NCBI GenBank assembly: GCA_963843255.1
Contig: CAWJJQ010000008.1
Coordinates: forward strand, 248,001 to 312,000
DNA length: 64,000 bases
Source of the DNA: Bog-159 sp963843255
Lineage (GTDB): Bacteria; Acidobacteriota; Terriglobia; Bryobacterales; Bryobacteraceae
Reading direction: 5' to 3'
Part shown: one piece after another, positions 17,834 to 27,231 of the stretch
How the letters are laid out: each line of letters opens with the position of its first letter
Numbering within the stretch: the first letter of the stretch is position 1
Program-made: the position numbers and the translations under genes
Notes under the pieces: generated by a model
The model's database searches: none
What the model saw: the letters and a program-made list of their open reading frames with translations, nothing else
Told to the model about the DNA's origin: nothing

Positions 17834-18919
17834 ATGGCCAGCGGTCTGCCAACTATCCAAAACCTTCGCGTCAGGACCGTGCGCGTGCCGCTCGCCGAGC
17901 CGCATCGCACTGCTAGCGGTGTCGTCGCGGAATCCCCCCTGGTGTTGACCGACACCGTGACGACCGACGGCATCGCCGGTCACAGTATCGTTTTTACCTA
18001 CACGCCCGCCGCGCTTGGACCCACAGCCGATCTGATTCGAAATCTCGAGCCGCTGCTCGTAGGCGAACCCCTCGCCCCCGCCGAAATCGAACGCAAGCTC
18101 GCGCGCCGCTTCCGGTTGCTGGGTGCCCAAGGACTGGTCGGCATGGCCCTCGCCGGCATCGACATGGCATTGTGGGATGCCCTGGCACGCAGTCACAACA
18201 CGTCGTTGATCCGGCTTCTGGGCGGCGTAGAGAAGCCTGTGCAGGCGTATGGAGCCGTGGGCTACGACGGCGCCGGTGGTTCCGCCAGGGTCGCCGAGGC
18301 CTGGGCCCGCCGCGGCTTCAAAGGAGTCAAGACGAAGATCGGGTATCCCGATGTCCGCCAGGATATCGAGGTCATCCAGGCCATCCGCTCTGCCGTGGGT
18401 AACGACGTGGCCATCATGGTCGACTACAACCAATCTCTCACCCCCGCCGAAGCCGTCCAGCGTCTCCGCCGGCTCGAAGATCAGGGGCTGGCGTGGGTCG
18501 AGGAGCCTACCCTGGCGCATGATTATCAGGGGCACGCGCGGATCGCCCGTGAGTCCAAGGTGCCCATCCAATGCGGCGAGAACTGGTGGGGCGCCGCGGA
18601 CCTTCGCCATGCCATTCACGCACAAGCTTCCGACTACGTCATGTTCGACGTGATGAAGATCGGCGGCGTCACCGGGTGGCTGCGCGCCGCGGCCCTCGCC
18701 GAGGCCCACGCAATCCCTGTCTCAAACCACCTCTGGCCTGAGATCAGCGCGCAGTTGCTCTGCCTGACCGCCACGGCTCACTGGCTCGAGTACGCCGATT
18801 GGTGGAACACCATCGTGTCCGAACCGCTGCGGATCGAGTCCGGCATGGCGATTCCGCACGAAGCGCCGGGCACCGGCCTGGAATGGAACGAAGACGGCAT
18901 CAGCCGGTGTTCCGCTTAA
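17834..18919 (+). CDS. mdlA: Mandelate racemase (enolase superfamily)
   Basis: The 361-residue protein has every functional residue of Pseudomonas mandelate racemase at a constant +2 offset: the Lys pair K166/K168 (VKTKIGYP), metal ligands D197 (MVDYNQS), E223 (WVEEPTLAHDY) and E249 (CGENWWG), the D272/H299 dyad (FDVMKIGG, SNHLWPEIS) and the electrophilic E319 (HWLEYAD). The family abstracts the alpha proton of 2-hydroxy acids and reprotonates it. Full conservation including E319 makes mandelate or a related aromatic or unsaturated hydroxy acid the likely substrate. No mandelate dehydrogenase is nearby, so the pathway context is missing. Confidence 0.88.
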   Translation: MASGLPTIQNLRVRTVRVPLAEPHRTASGVVAESPLVLTDTVTTDGIAGHSIVFTYTPAALGPTADLIRNLEPLLVGEPLAPAEIERKLARRFRLLGAQGLVGMALAGIDMALWDALARSHNTSLIRLLGGVEKPVQAYGAVGYDGAGGSARVAEAWARRGFKGVKTKIGYPDVRQDIEVIQAIRSAVGNDVAIMVDYNQSLTPAEAVQRLRRLEDQGLAWVEEPTLAHDYQGHARIARESKVPIQCGENWWGAADLRHAIHAQASDYVMFDVMKIGGVTGWLRAAALAEAHAIPVSNHLWPEISAQLLCLTATAHWLEYADWWNTIVSEPLRIESGMAIPHEAPGTGLEWNEDGISRCSA

Positions 18920-18956
18920 CGCGCCAGTCGCGCCCCGACCTGCCCGATTCAGTTAA

Positions 18957-19736
18957 TCAGTGCGCCGACGGGTCGCCCGTCGGCGGCGGTGCATGGTCCT
19001 CTCTCGCGGGTGGCCCAAGCAGTTCCGTAAACACTGGCTTCAGCGCATCCGCCCACACTTGATACCCCTTCAGCAGCGGATGCAGCTTGTCCCGATCGTT
19101 CATCATCCCGTCGCGAAGTTTCCCCTCACGGTCCGCCAGCCGGCTGTTAATGTTCAGATACTGGATCTTCTGTCCGTCCGCCATCCTCGCCAGTTTGGCG
19201 TTGATTCCCTCGATCTCAGGCATCACCGCCATGTTGTCGTTGCGTGGGAAGATCCCCGTCACGATAATCACGGCGTTCGGAGCCTTCGCCTGCATCACTC
19301 GCACCAGCGCCTTAAGGCCGCTGGTCACATTTGCCACCATGCTCTCGACGCCATCAGCCGGAACGGTATTGCCAATATTATTCGTGCCCGCCAACAACAC
19401 AATCACTTTCGGATTGACGCCATCCAGCTCGCCGTTTTCAAGCCGCCACAGGATGTTCTCCACCCGGTCGCCGCCCCATCCGAAATCCGCCGCATTCCAC
19501 CCGAAGAAATTCTTCTTCCAGTTCGCCAGCAACTCCGGGTAGTCCGTCGCACCCCACCTGCGCGTGATGGAATCGCCTTCGAAATAGATGTCTATGCCGC
19601 CCTGTCTGGCTTTAGACAGAAGCTGCTCGTGCGCTATCTGGGAGTTCTTGTCCGTTCTCGGCGCCGCCCGGTCCGCGGGAACCATCTGCGCCGGCAGCAG
19701 CGAGATCATCGCCATGCCGGCCAGGACCGTCTTCAA
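18957..19736 (-). CDS. Exported SGNH/GDSL hydrolase
   Basis: The frame stays open far upstream, but this start, TTG 19736, is favoured: it overlaps the stop of the preceding esterase gene (TTGA) and has GGGAGGG just upstream. A signal peptide (LKTVLAGMAMISLLPA) follows. SGNH blocks are clear: FEGDSITRRWG (Ser), FGWGGDRVENILWRL (Gly), LLAGTNNIG (Asn) and DKLHPLLKGY (Asp/His dyad). This resembles PAF-acetylhydrolase-like and carbohydrate acetylesterases. Coupling to a glucuronoyl esterase suggests removal of acetyl or similar esters from plant polysaccharide, which is inference. Confidence 0.85.
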   Translation of the reverse strand: MKTVLAGMAMISLLPAQMVPADRAAPRTDKNSQIAHEQLLSKARQGGIDIYFEGDSITRRWGATDYPELLANWKKNFFGWNAADFGWGGDRVENILWRLENGELDGVNPKVIVLLAGTNNIGNTVPADGVESMVANVTSGLKALVRVMQAKAPNAVIIVTGIFPRNDNMAVMPEIEGINAKLARMADGQKIQYLNINSRLADREGKLRDGMMNDRDKLHPLLKGYQVWADALKPVFTELLGPPAREDHAPPPTGDPSAH

Positions 19737-21184
19737 GCGTGCCCTCCCGGAGCCTCGTGATGCAGGAATTTGTCCGCCCAGGGAATAAAGTACTTCCAGT
19801 TCGGCCCATCTGTATGGCCGCCGTCGTGCTGCCGCCACGCAAGCTGCCCGTCGAGTACCCCCGTGTTCACCGGCGGCATCTTTGCCGTGCGATAGTCCTC
19901 GGTCACTCCCAGATCCTTCGCGCCCAGTAAACGAAACACCGGTTCCGCCGCTACGGTGGCCATATAGCTGCCCTGCTGGTCGAGCCACTTGGCGTCGCCT
20001 TTCTCCGGCACTCCGTAGCTGACGAAGGTCAACCGCGGCGCGCACAGCGCGATCAGCTCGTGCGCGTCTACCGGCAGGTCGCCGGCCGTCCTGCTTCCAA
20101 AGGTTGCATCGGATGCGCCGTACTTCAGGAAATTCCCGGCCATCCAGTGATATTCGCCCGACCCTGTCAGGTTCTCCACCGCCTCGCCCCAGTTGCGCCG
20201 GTGAAGCTTCGTGCCACCCTCGCCCGAGGAGCCAATCAGAACCACCGCGAAGCGCGTATCGAACGCCATCGTCACCAGCGCGGCTTTGCCGTACCGCGAG
20301 ACACCTTCGATTCCTACCTCTTTCGCATTCACGGCCTTCTCCATTTCCAGATAGTCGAGGCCGCGTGACGCGCCCCAGCCCCAGGCCCGCAGCGCTCCCC
20401 AGTCGTCCGGCTTACGCGGCTGACCCTTGTTCACCAGGCCAATAATTCCCTTGGTCAGCCCCGCTCCGTTGTCGGCTTGCACGCTGTTGGGGTTGATCGT
20501 GGCGAATCCCCAGCCATCCGCGATCAGTTGCTCCGTGGCCGGCGGATCGGCGCTCGGCGGCGGGCCGCCACCGGGCGGCGCTCCCGGCCGCCTGGGAAAC
20601 TCGGGCGCGGGAAATGCGACCTCGGGAATGCTCCGGCCTCCGAACATCATCATCACCGGCACAGGTCCCTTCGCGTCGGCGGGAAGCACCAGCGTCATCT
20701 GAATGTCGACCTTTATGTCCAGGTACGACGAGTTGTCAACATGCCCAAGAAGCTGCTTCCCAATGACGGCATGATCCCCGGCCTTGGCTTCCACCGTCTT
20801 GGTAACCTCCCAAACTACCTTGGGAGTGTTCTTCGGAATGCGCCCCAGCACCTCCCGCTCGAAGTCTTCGACAATTTCAGGCCGCCGCTGATGCCACCAC
20901 ACGGAGGCCGTCTTCACCTTCTTGCCGTTCTTCAACGTGAGCACATCCGGCAGATTCGGAAACGGATTCGCCGTCGCCTCGTCGTAGTTCGCGTGATTCG
21001 GCTGGCTTTCATTCCCGCTGGGACCCGGCCGAAGCGCCTTGATGCCGAGCTGATCCATCATGTTCTGGTGATCGTCGGCAGCGGTCCATTTCGATGTATC
21101 GACCGTGCTTTGCGCCGATACTCCGGCCACCAACGCGAACGCCGCAACAAACGCGAATGCTGATGTGGAACGCTGTCGATTCAT
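19733..21184 (-). CDS. Glucuronoyl esterase-like alpha/beta hydrolase (CE15)
   Basis: ATG 21184 gives a 483-residue protein with a signal peptide (residues 1-25). The CE15 pattern is visible: nucleophile motif GVEGVSRYGKAALV variant (IEGVSRYGKAAL), the GSSGEGGTKLHRR segment with the conserved acidic residue, DAHELIALCAPRLTFVSYG, and catalytic His in HDGGHTDGPNW. CE15 enzymes cleave the ester between lignin alcohols and 4-O-methyl-glucuronic acid of xylan. It carries a Pro/Gly-rich insert (PRRPGAPPGGGPPPSADPP) near residue 220. The SGNH hydrolase downstream overlaps it by 4 bases. Confidence 0.85.
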   Translation of the reverse strand: MNRQRSTSAFAFVAAFALVAGVSAQSTVDTSKWTAADDHQNMMDQLGIKALRPGPSGNESQPNHANYDEATANPFPNLPDVLTLKNGKKVKTASVWWHQRRPEIVEDFEREVLGRIPKNTPKVVWEVTKTVEAKAGDHAVIGKQLLGHVDNSSYLDIKVDIQMTLVLPADAKGPVPVMMMFGGRSIPEVAFPAPEFPRRPGAPPGGGPPPSADPPATEQLIADGWGFATINPNSVQADNGAGLTKGIIGLVNKGQPRKPDDWGALRAWGWGASRGLDYLEMEKAVNAKEVGIEGVSRYGKAALVTMAFDTRFAVVLIGSSGEGGTKLHRRNWGEAVENLTGSGEYHWMAGNFLKYGASDATFGSRTAGDLPVDAHELIALCAPRLTFVSYGVPEKGDAKWLDQQGSYMATVAAEPVFRLLGAKDLGVTEDYRTAKMPPVNTGVLDGQLAWRQHDGGHTDGPNWKYFIPWADKFLHHEAPGGHA

Positions 21185-21500
21185 GATGATTAAGAGATCA
21201 CATTTTCTTGGATCGCGCAACAAATACGCTGCTGCGGAGTAACGGGCGCACTGTACGGAAAGACCCCGCGGCTTTGTCGGGAATCCTCACAGGCAGCCTC
21301 ATCCGGCTCGCATGGCGCCGGGATGAAACTCGGCTTCGCGTTTCGGAGAATCCGCTTTGCGTTGGTCGCCAGCGAGCGTCCGCAATCCCGAACACGCGCC
21401 CATGGTCCCCGCCGTTCCCGGGCCGCCTTCAGGCTCCATATTTGCGCTATGTCGCATTTTTACTATCCGGGAGCCCGCCGTGCCTCTAACATTGACCCTA

Positions 21501-22286
21501 ATGACCGGAACTAACACTGGATCGGAAATACAGGCAATAAGAGTCCAGGCGGCGCCGCGGCGCACCGCGGCCGAACGCATGTTCTTTACGGGTTTCGCAT
21601 GCGCCATGGTCGCCGTGGCTACCGCCGGATTTCTGCCGTCGCTGGTATCCACCGCCGCCCGGCGCGCTCCGGTTTCAATTCTGGCCGCCGCACATGGGAG
21701 CGCTTTTTTCGCGTGGCTTCTGATCTTCCTTTTACAAGCCAGGCTGGTCGCGGGTGGACAAATCGGGACGCACAAGCGCGTCGGAATTGCAGCCGCTGGC
21801 GTAGCGGCGTTCCTAATTCCGCTGGCATACGCGACGTGTATTGCCATGGTTCGTAGAGGGTACGATCTAAGCGGCGATTTACGAGTGGAGCACGATCCGG
21901 TTTATGAATCCGTCTTTCCGCTCGGTGATCTGGTGATCTTTGCCGTGCTGATTACCGCTGCCTTGCTGAATCGCCACCGGCCGGAGATGCACAAACGCCT
22001 GATACTGTTCGCAAACATCGTACTGATGCCGGCCCCGCTCGCACATTTCATCGGTCACGTGTCTTGGCTGGCACGCCTGCCGGCGCCAATCATTTTGGTG
22101 CCGATTTCTATGTTTCTCGCGGCTGCGATTGCCAGGGAGTTCCTGATGAACCGGGCGGTTCATCCGCTGACCTGGGCCATCGCGGGCGGCATGCTCTTGT
22201 CCGGGCCGCTGCGGGCCGGCTTGATCGGCCGGAGCGCTGCATGGCACGCATTTGTGACCTGGCTGGCGCGGATAGGTGGTTCCTGA
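21501..22286 (+). CDS. Seven-helix membrane protein, unknown
   Basis: ATG 21501 is taken as start, since upstream in-frame codons lack protein character. The 261-residue product has about seven transmembrane helices (MFFTGFACAMVAVATAGFLP, ILAAAHGSAFFAWLLIFLL, RVGIAAAGVAAFLIPLAYA and others). A conserved-looking HGSAFFAWL and a THKRVGIA loop recall uncharacterised membrane proteins in which such His residues might bind a cofactor, but this is speculative. It overlaps no other gene when the AraC regulator starts at 22342, and may be cotranscribed with it. Confidence 0.6.
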   Translation: MTGTNTGSEIQAIRVQAAPRRTAAERMFFTGFACAMVAVATAGFLPSLVSTAARRAPVSILAAAHGSAFFAWLLIFLLQARLVAGGQIGTHKRVGIAAAGVAAFLIPLAYATCIAMVRRGYDLSGDLRVEHDPVYESVFPLGDLVIFAVLITAALLNRHRPEMHKRLILFANIVLMPAPLAHFIGHVSWLARLPAPIILVPISMFLAAAIAREFLMNRAVHPLTWAIAGGMLLSGPLRAGLIGRSAAWHAFVTWLARIGGS

Positions 22287-22341
22287 CCGGCGGCCATCTC
22301 TCTGGAGGATTTTTGTAGTAAGATTTTTGTCGCAAACTGCG

Positions 22342-23214
22342 ATGCACGTCATCCGCATAGCCAGCCCGGCGCCCCCGCTCCGAGAGTTTGTGAGGTTTTA
22401 TGCTCACCGTACGGTTCGGATCAAAGGAGACGCCGTCGTCCATCTCGTGCCGGCGCGCGCATTTCCTTTGCTTGAATTTGTTTTCGGCGATCGTTTCCAA
22501 CAGGTGTCCTCCTCGGACCAGTCGCTGATTCAAACGAGCCCCCGCGTCGTGGTGGTCGGTGTACAAACGCACTGCCGCTCCCGATTGCGCTTTTCCGGCA
22601 GGGTGGAATGTTTCGTGATTTTGTTTCAGCCGACGGGATTGCACCGGCTATTCTCCACTCCCGGACAAGAAATAACGGACCGTGCTTATGACGCGTACTC
22701 AGTGCTTGGCGCGCTAGTCTCACGGCTGGAGCAAGTACTTGGCGACACTGATAATTTCATTGACCGGGTGCGCCTGGCCGACAACTTCCTGTTGCCTTAT
22801 TCGCTGCGTGCGCGGGACCCCGGCCCGGTCTTCGCCGCATCCAGCGGGATCCTCCGCGCTTCCGGCAATACTCGAATCACCGCTTTGGCGCGCGAGGCGG
22901 GCGTAAGCGTGCGCCAGTTGGAGCGTAGTTTTTCGCAGCAAATTGGAGTGCATCCTAAGTTATTCGCTCGAATCGTCAGATTCGAAGCCGCGCTCGACCG
23001 CAAGGCCCGCTCTTCGGCCAGGTCGTGGACGGAGGTGGCGCATGAGTTCGGTTATTGCGATCAGATGCACATGGTCCACGATTTCGGGGAGTTTTCCGGC
23101 GGTACCCCTGCGCACATGCTCAAGGAGTTCGAGGAGGTCTTCCGAGGCCAGATCGAAGCAGTTCGTGCAGGCCGGGGCCTGGTTGCCCGAGACGATCTGG
23201 AGTTTATCGTCTGA
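22342..23214 (+). CDS. AraC-family transcriptional regulator
   Basis: ATG 22342 (MHVIRIASPAPPLREFVRFY) is preferred over the longer frame from 22276, which would overlap the previous gene. The first 180 residues form a sensing domain of the DUF6597/ThcR-like type. Residues about 190-275 are the AraC DNA-binding domain, with helix-turn-helix ITALAREAGVSVRQLERSFSQQIGVHPKLF and second-helix region WTEVAHEFGYCDQMHMVHDF. The spacing to the membrane protein upstream (55 bases) suggests one transcript. The ligand is unknown. Confidence 0.88.
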   Translation: MHVIRIASPAPPLREFVRFYAHRTVRIKGDAVVHLVPARAFPLLEFVFGDRFQQVSSSDQSLIQTSPRVVVVGVQTHCRSRLRFSGRVECFVILFQPTGLHRLFSTPGQEITDRAYDAYSVLGALVSRLEQVLGDTDNFIDRVRLADNFLLPYSLRARDPGPVFAASSGILRASGNTRITALAREAGVSVRQLERSFSQQIGVHPKLFARIVRFEAALDRKARSSARSWTEVAHEFGYCDQMHMVHDFGEFSGGTPAHMLKEFEEVFRGQIEAVRAGRGLVARDDLEFIV

Positions 23215-23251
23215 AGAGCGCGGCGAGGTTCCCTGCCGGCGCCCGGACTCG

Positions 23252-23977
23252 TCAATCATCCTGTGATTCGAGCATGGCGCGTGCCCTCCGATCAGGCGAA
23301 CCCGGTTTCGCGCGAATCGAATAAAGCCTGGTTTCGGTACGAAGCAGCAGCCGGTCCCTCGCGATCGCCGGCGTGGACAGCGCCATTTCATCCAGAGAAT
23401 TAACCCGCAATACCGCAAACTCCTCGCCCGCCTTCACCACATACGTTGTGCCTTCTTCGTCCAGGCAGAAGACCCTGCCGTTGTACGCCCACGGCGACGA
23501 CGTAAATGCCCCGCTTCCCCCCTCACTCGCCAACCGGCTCTTGTAACTTTGCTTGCCGGTCTTGGCGTCGAATCGGGTCAGGATGCCCGTTTCGTTGAGC
23601 ACGTACACACCGCCGTCGTACGCTACCGGCGTGGGGAGGTAAGACCCGCCCTTCGCGTCCGACCACGCCACAAACTCGTTGGAGCGCTCGCCGTCGTCCT
23701 TCTTGAGCGAAATATCGCCGGATGCGCCCGGCTTCACAGCGAACATCGTGCTCTTATGTCCGCCGTTCACATATAGCCATCCCTCATAGGCAAACGGGGC
23801 CGGTATGGCGATGGATGACAGCCCCGACAGGCGCCACAGCTCTTTTCCTTCCAGGTCATAGCTGATCGCGATCCCCGGACCAACCGTAACGATCTCCGTC
23901 CGGAGCGTGTTTTTCCAGACGAACAGCGTGCTCCACCCGGTTCTTCGCACATCGTTCCCCACCTCCCGATCCGTGCG
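23252..23977 (-). pseudogene. PQQ-type beta-propeller protein, C-terminal part after in-frame amber
   Basis: This continues the same frame as the upstream piece after a TAG at 23978-23980. It reads RTDREVGNDVRRTGWSTLFV, then propeller blades such as GKELWRLSGLSSIAIPAPFA and TRFDAKTGKQSYKSRL, ending at 23252. TAG stands where a Trp is expected (TGSRL-stop-RTDRE against the usual LWRT), so TGG to TAG is the likely mutation. Internal ATG or GTG codons exist at 23962 onward, but an isolated half propeller is unlikely to fold. Confidence 0.8.
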
Positions 23978-24701
23978 CTAGAGCCGACTGCCTGTGCGCC
24001 TGTCAAAAGATGCGATGAACGGCCGTTTCTCGTTATCGTCGAGAATAATAATCTGATCCCCGGCCAGCGCAGGCGATGCACCGCTCCCACAGTCTCCGTA
24101 AAGCGGATACACTTCCAGCTTCGCGGCCCACAGTATCTTGCCTTTCAGGTCAAACGCCCACAATCCGAGATTCGCGATGTACACGTAAACTGCCTTGCCG
24201 TCCGCGACGGGTGTCTCGGAGGCAAAGCTGGCCTTGCGATGCCGTCCACCCGGTGGCCGCCCGCTAAATAACTCATGCTTCCAGTCAACCGCGCCGGTTT
24301 TCAGATCCAGGCAATAGAACCAGTAGTGCAGCATGACTTCATCCGGCATCTCGATATCTCGCGCGATCAGTTTGGCCTCCGCGTCTTCTTCCTTGAGGCC
24401 CTGAGTCTTCAACTCGGCGAGATAGTCGTTACTGTATGTCGTGCCGATCTGAGGCGGCTTCGACTTACCCTCGGTCACCGCGCTGGTCACGAATATCTTG
24501 CCGCCGGTAACGATCGGTGACGACCACCCGCGCCCCGGAATATTCGCCACCCACTCCACATTCTTCGGTTTTTGACCACCGGTCCACCAGCGCCTCGTTC
24601 AGCCCGACCGGATTTAAATCCGGCCCGCGAAACTGCGGCCATTCCGGACCGGCCGCACCGGCGATCACGCTAAACCAGAGAAGCCCGGCCAACCCCTTCA
24701 T
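23978..24701 (-). pseudogene. PQQ-type beta-propeller protein, N-terminal part with frameshift
   Basis: ATG 24701 starts a signal peptide (MKGLAGLLWFSVIAGAAG) followed by PEWPQFRGPDLNPVGLNEA, a typical opening of exported PQQ-like/BamB-like propellers. The frame breaks in TTTTT at 24569-24573 (AAAAA in the coding strand): removing one A yields WSKPKNVEWVANIPGRGWSS, which continues into GGKIFVTSAV and later blades up to FDRRTGSRL. A TAG then stops translation. With both lesions undone the product would be about 480 residues. Two independent lesions favour real decay over a base-call error. Confidence 0.8.
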
Positions 24702-24813
24702 ACCGGGCAATCTTATGATTCCAAGCTTTGCCAGGATCATACAATCATTTTGGGATGTAAGCTTGGACTGAACAAGATCCATTTGTTGCGGTTTTATTAG
24801 GTCCATTCATGGC

Positions 24814-25271
24814 TTGTCCCTGGATCCTTTCGTCAGACATCTTTTGTGGTCAAATAGGACCATTGTGCTGCAGCTTGACGGGACGGGGCGGCTCTATCAC
24901 CAGCTTTACCGGGCGCTGCGCGGCGAGATCCTCAGCGGCTGTTTAGCCTCGGGTGAGCGGGTTCCATCCACCCGCGAGATCGCCAAACTTTTGAATATCT
25001 CGCGCAACACCGCGGTCATGGCTTATGAGCACTTGCTGGCGGAGGAATATATTAAGGCGCGCATAGGCGCGGCAGGAACGGTGATAGCACCCGTCCTGCC
25101 ACCGGATGGCTATGTGTCGCGGCCTGCGCTGCCGGGCCCGGCAGGACTGGTCTCCTCCCGCCGGCCGCGCCCGAAGATCGCTGCAGCTGGTAAGAGATTT
25201 CTCAGCTCCGCGCGAGCCTGTAGCAAGAGCCTCGGGTTGTCCGACTTGACCTGGGAGCTGACGCCTCCGCA
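24814..25271 (+). pseudogene. MocR/PdxR-type regulator, N-terminal GntR domain (frameshifted)
   Basis: The winged-helix GntR domain is clear: LYHQLYRALRGEILSGCL, SGERVPSTREIAKLLNISRN, and TAVMAYEHLLAEEYIKARIG with the following wing. A linker follows. Near 25255-25272 the frame shifts by one base: this frame then runs through nonsense to a stop at 25380, while the aminotransferase domain starts in the third frame at about 25272 (IRYDFRPGRASFADLP). Such proteins use a PLP-binding aminotransferase-fold domain to sense vitamer or amino compounds. It is either a pseudogene or one base-call error away from an intact gene of about 515 residues. Confidence 0.8.
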
Positions 25272-26363
25272 ATCCGGTACGATTTCCGTCCCGGCCGCGC
25301 CTCTTTCGCCGATCTGCCGTACACCCTCTGGTGCAGGCTCCTCGGCGCACGGGCCCGTCATGCCAGCCTTTCCGATTTAGACTACGGCCCACCCGAGGGA
25401 CGCCGGGAACTGCGCGAGGCCATATCCACCCGACTGCGTCGCCTGCGCGGTCTCAACGCAGATCCCGACAGGATTGTGATCGTGAATGGAACTCAACAGG
25501 CGTTGGACCTGATCAGCCGCGTCTTGATGAACCCCGGCGACCGTGTGCTGATGGAGGAGCCCCACTACACAGGCGCGCGCTGTGCGTTCATGGCCGCCGG
25601 AGCCGAATTGGTCTTCTCACCCGTAGATCACCAAGGGATACAGATCCCAAGGCAAACATCAGGGAAGAGTGCCTGCCGGCTTGCGTACGTCACGCCGTCT
25701 CATCAGTTCCCGACTGGTGCGGTCCTGTCCATTGAGCGGCGTCTGGGACTGCTCGCCTGGGCCTCCCGCCCCGGCGCGTTCATCGTCGAGGATGACTACG
25801 ACGGAGAATATCGCTATGACGGGCAGCCGCTACAAGCGCTCGCCGGCTTGGATCGCGAGGGCTCTACGATCTACGTGGGAACGTTCTCGAAGACTTTGTT
25901 TCCGGCCTTAAGGTTGGGCTACCTGGTTCTGCCTAAGCCACTGGTTGAGCCGTTCCTCGCGACCAAAGCAATTGGAGACGCCGGTAAGGCGTCGCTTGAG
26001 CAACTGGCTCTGGCGGATTTCATTGACGCCGGGCATTTCGATCGGCATCTCAGGCGAACCACCACCTCAAACCGCGCGCGGCGAAAGGCGCTGGTGGCAG
26101 CCATAAACGAGCACTTTGGAGACCGCGCGGAAGTCTGTGGCGCCAATGCCGGGCTCCATGTCTTTGCCTGGTTGAAAGCGAAGAACGGCGGCCCGATCGC
26201 GGATGTTTCAGGCACCGCCGAAAAGGCCGGTATTGGCTTGTACTCGGCGGACCCATTCTATGCGAGACCTCCGGAGCGCACCGCAATCTTACTCAGATAT
26301 GCACCCTTGCGCGAACGAGATATTCAGGAGGGAATCCGCAGGCTAGCCGCGGCGCTAACTTGA
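25272..26363 (+). pseudogene. MocR/PdxR-type regulator, aminotransferase-fold domain
   Basis: Continuation of the regulator in the shifted frame. Fold-type I aminotransferase features are intact: GPPEGRRELREAISTRLRRL, IVNGTQQALDLISRVLMNPG, VTPSHQFPTGAVLS, EDDYDGEYRY and the PLP-binding Lys in GTFSKTLFPALRLGY. The first in-frame ATG is 25476, well inside the domain, so independent translation would give an incomplete fold. No lesion is seen after the frameshift, which suggests either a recent mutation or a sequencing error. Confidence 0.8.
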
Positions 26364-26382
26364 CGAAGCCCGCGTGATCCGG

Positions 26383-27231
26383 CTAATCGAACACCACCGT
26401 CTTGTTGCCATAACACAGAATCCGGTGCTCCAGATGCCACGCGACGGCCCGAGACAGTACCGACTTCTCAATATCCCGGCCTTTCCTGATGAGATCCTCC
26501 ACCTGATCCCGATGCGAAATGCGGACCACATCTTGTTCGATGATCGGCCCGTCGTCGAGCGCCGCCGTGACGTAGTGACTCGTTGCGCCGATCAGCTTGA
26601 CCCCACGCTGGAACGCCGCGTGATAAGGCCGCGCGCCCTTGAAGGCCGGTAAGAACGAATGATGTACATTGATGATCCGCGCGGCATACTCCTGCACGAA
26701 CTCGGACGACAGAATCTGCATGTATCGCGCCAGCACAATCAGGTCAATACCACCGGCCGATAACAGGCGGCGCTCCTCGTCTTCCGTCTCTTGATTCGCC
26801 GCGGGGTTCACCGGGATGTGCCGGAACTCGACCCCATAAAAGCGCGCGAGCGCCTCTCCGTTATGGTGATTGCTGATGATCAACGGTATTGAGCAGTTAA
26901 GCTCTCCGGCCTGATGCCTGTGCAGTATGTCGACGAGGCAGTGCAGGTACTGAGACACAAAGATCGCCACCCGCGGAACATCTGACATCAAGTAGAGTTG
27001 CCACTGCATCTGTAGTTCAGCGGCGGCGATCTGGAATTCAGCGCGGAAGGCGCTCAGGTCGAACCCCTCCAGCGTCCACTCGACGCGCATAAAAAACAGG
27101 CCCGCTTCGTGGTCCTGATGCTGATCCGCATGCGTGATGTTGGCGCCATGCCGGTAGAGAAGGCTTGCCACGGACGCGACCAGGCCTTTACGGTCCGGAC
27201 AGTCGATGAGGAGCACAGCCGTCGTAGGCAT
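26383..27231 (-). CDS. purU: Formyltetrahydrofolate deformylase
   Basis: The 282-residue protein has an N-terminal ACT domain (LLIDCPDRKGLVASVASLLYRHGANI) and a formyltransferase-fold catalytic domain. Key features are the HHNGEALARFYGVEF loop, LARYMQILS, the INVHHSFLPAFKGARPYHAAF segment and GATSHYVTAALDDGPIIEQD carrying the catalytic Asp. It hydrolyses 10-formyl-THF to formate and THF, balancing one-carbon units and feeding formate to PurT-type purine synthesis. Length and motifs match the family throughout. The gene stands alone, and its start region faces the accessory island. Confidence 0.95.
   Translation of the reverse strand: MPTTAVLLIDCPDRKGLVASVASLLYRHGANITHADQHQDHEAGLFFMRVEWTLEGFDLSAFRAEFQIAAAELQMQWQLYLMSDVPRVAIFVSQYLHCLVDILHRHQAGELNCSIPLIISNHHNGEALARFYGVEFRHIPVNPAANQETEDEERRLLSAGGIDLIVLARYMQILSSEFVQEYAARIINVHHSFLPAFKGARPYHAAFQRGVKLIGATSHYVTAALDDGPIIEQDVVRISHRDQVEDLIRKGRDIEKSVLSRAVAWHLEHRILCYGNKTVVFD

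Noticed and set aside
23978..23980. TAG read as a recoded (pyrrolysine or suppressor) codon
   Set aside because: The same gene also has a frameshift, and nothing suggests amber recoding; a Trp-to-stop mutation is simpler.
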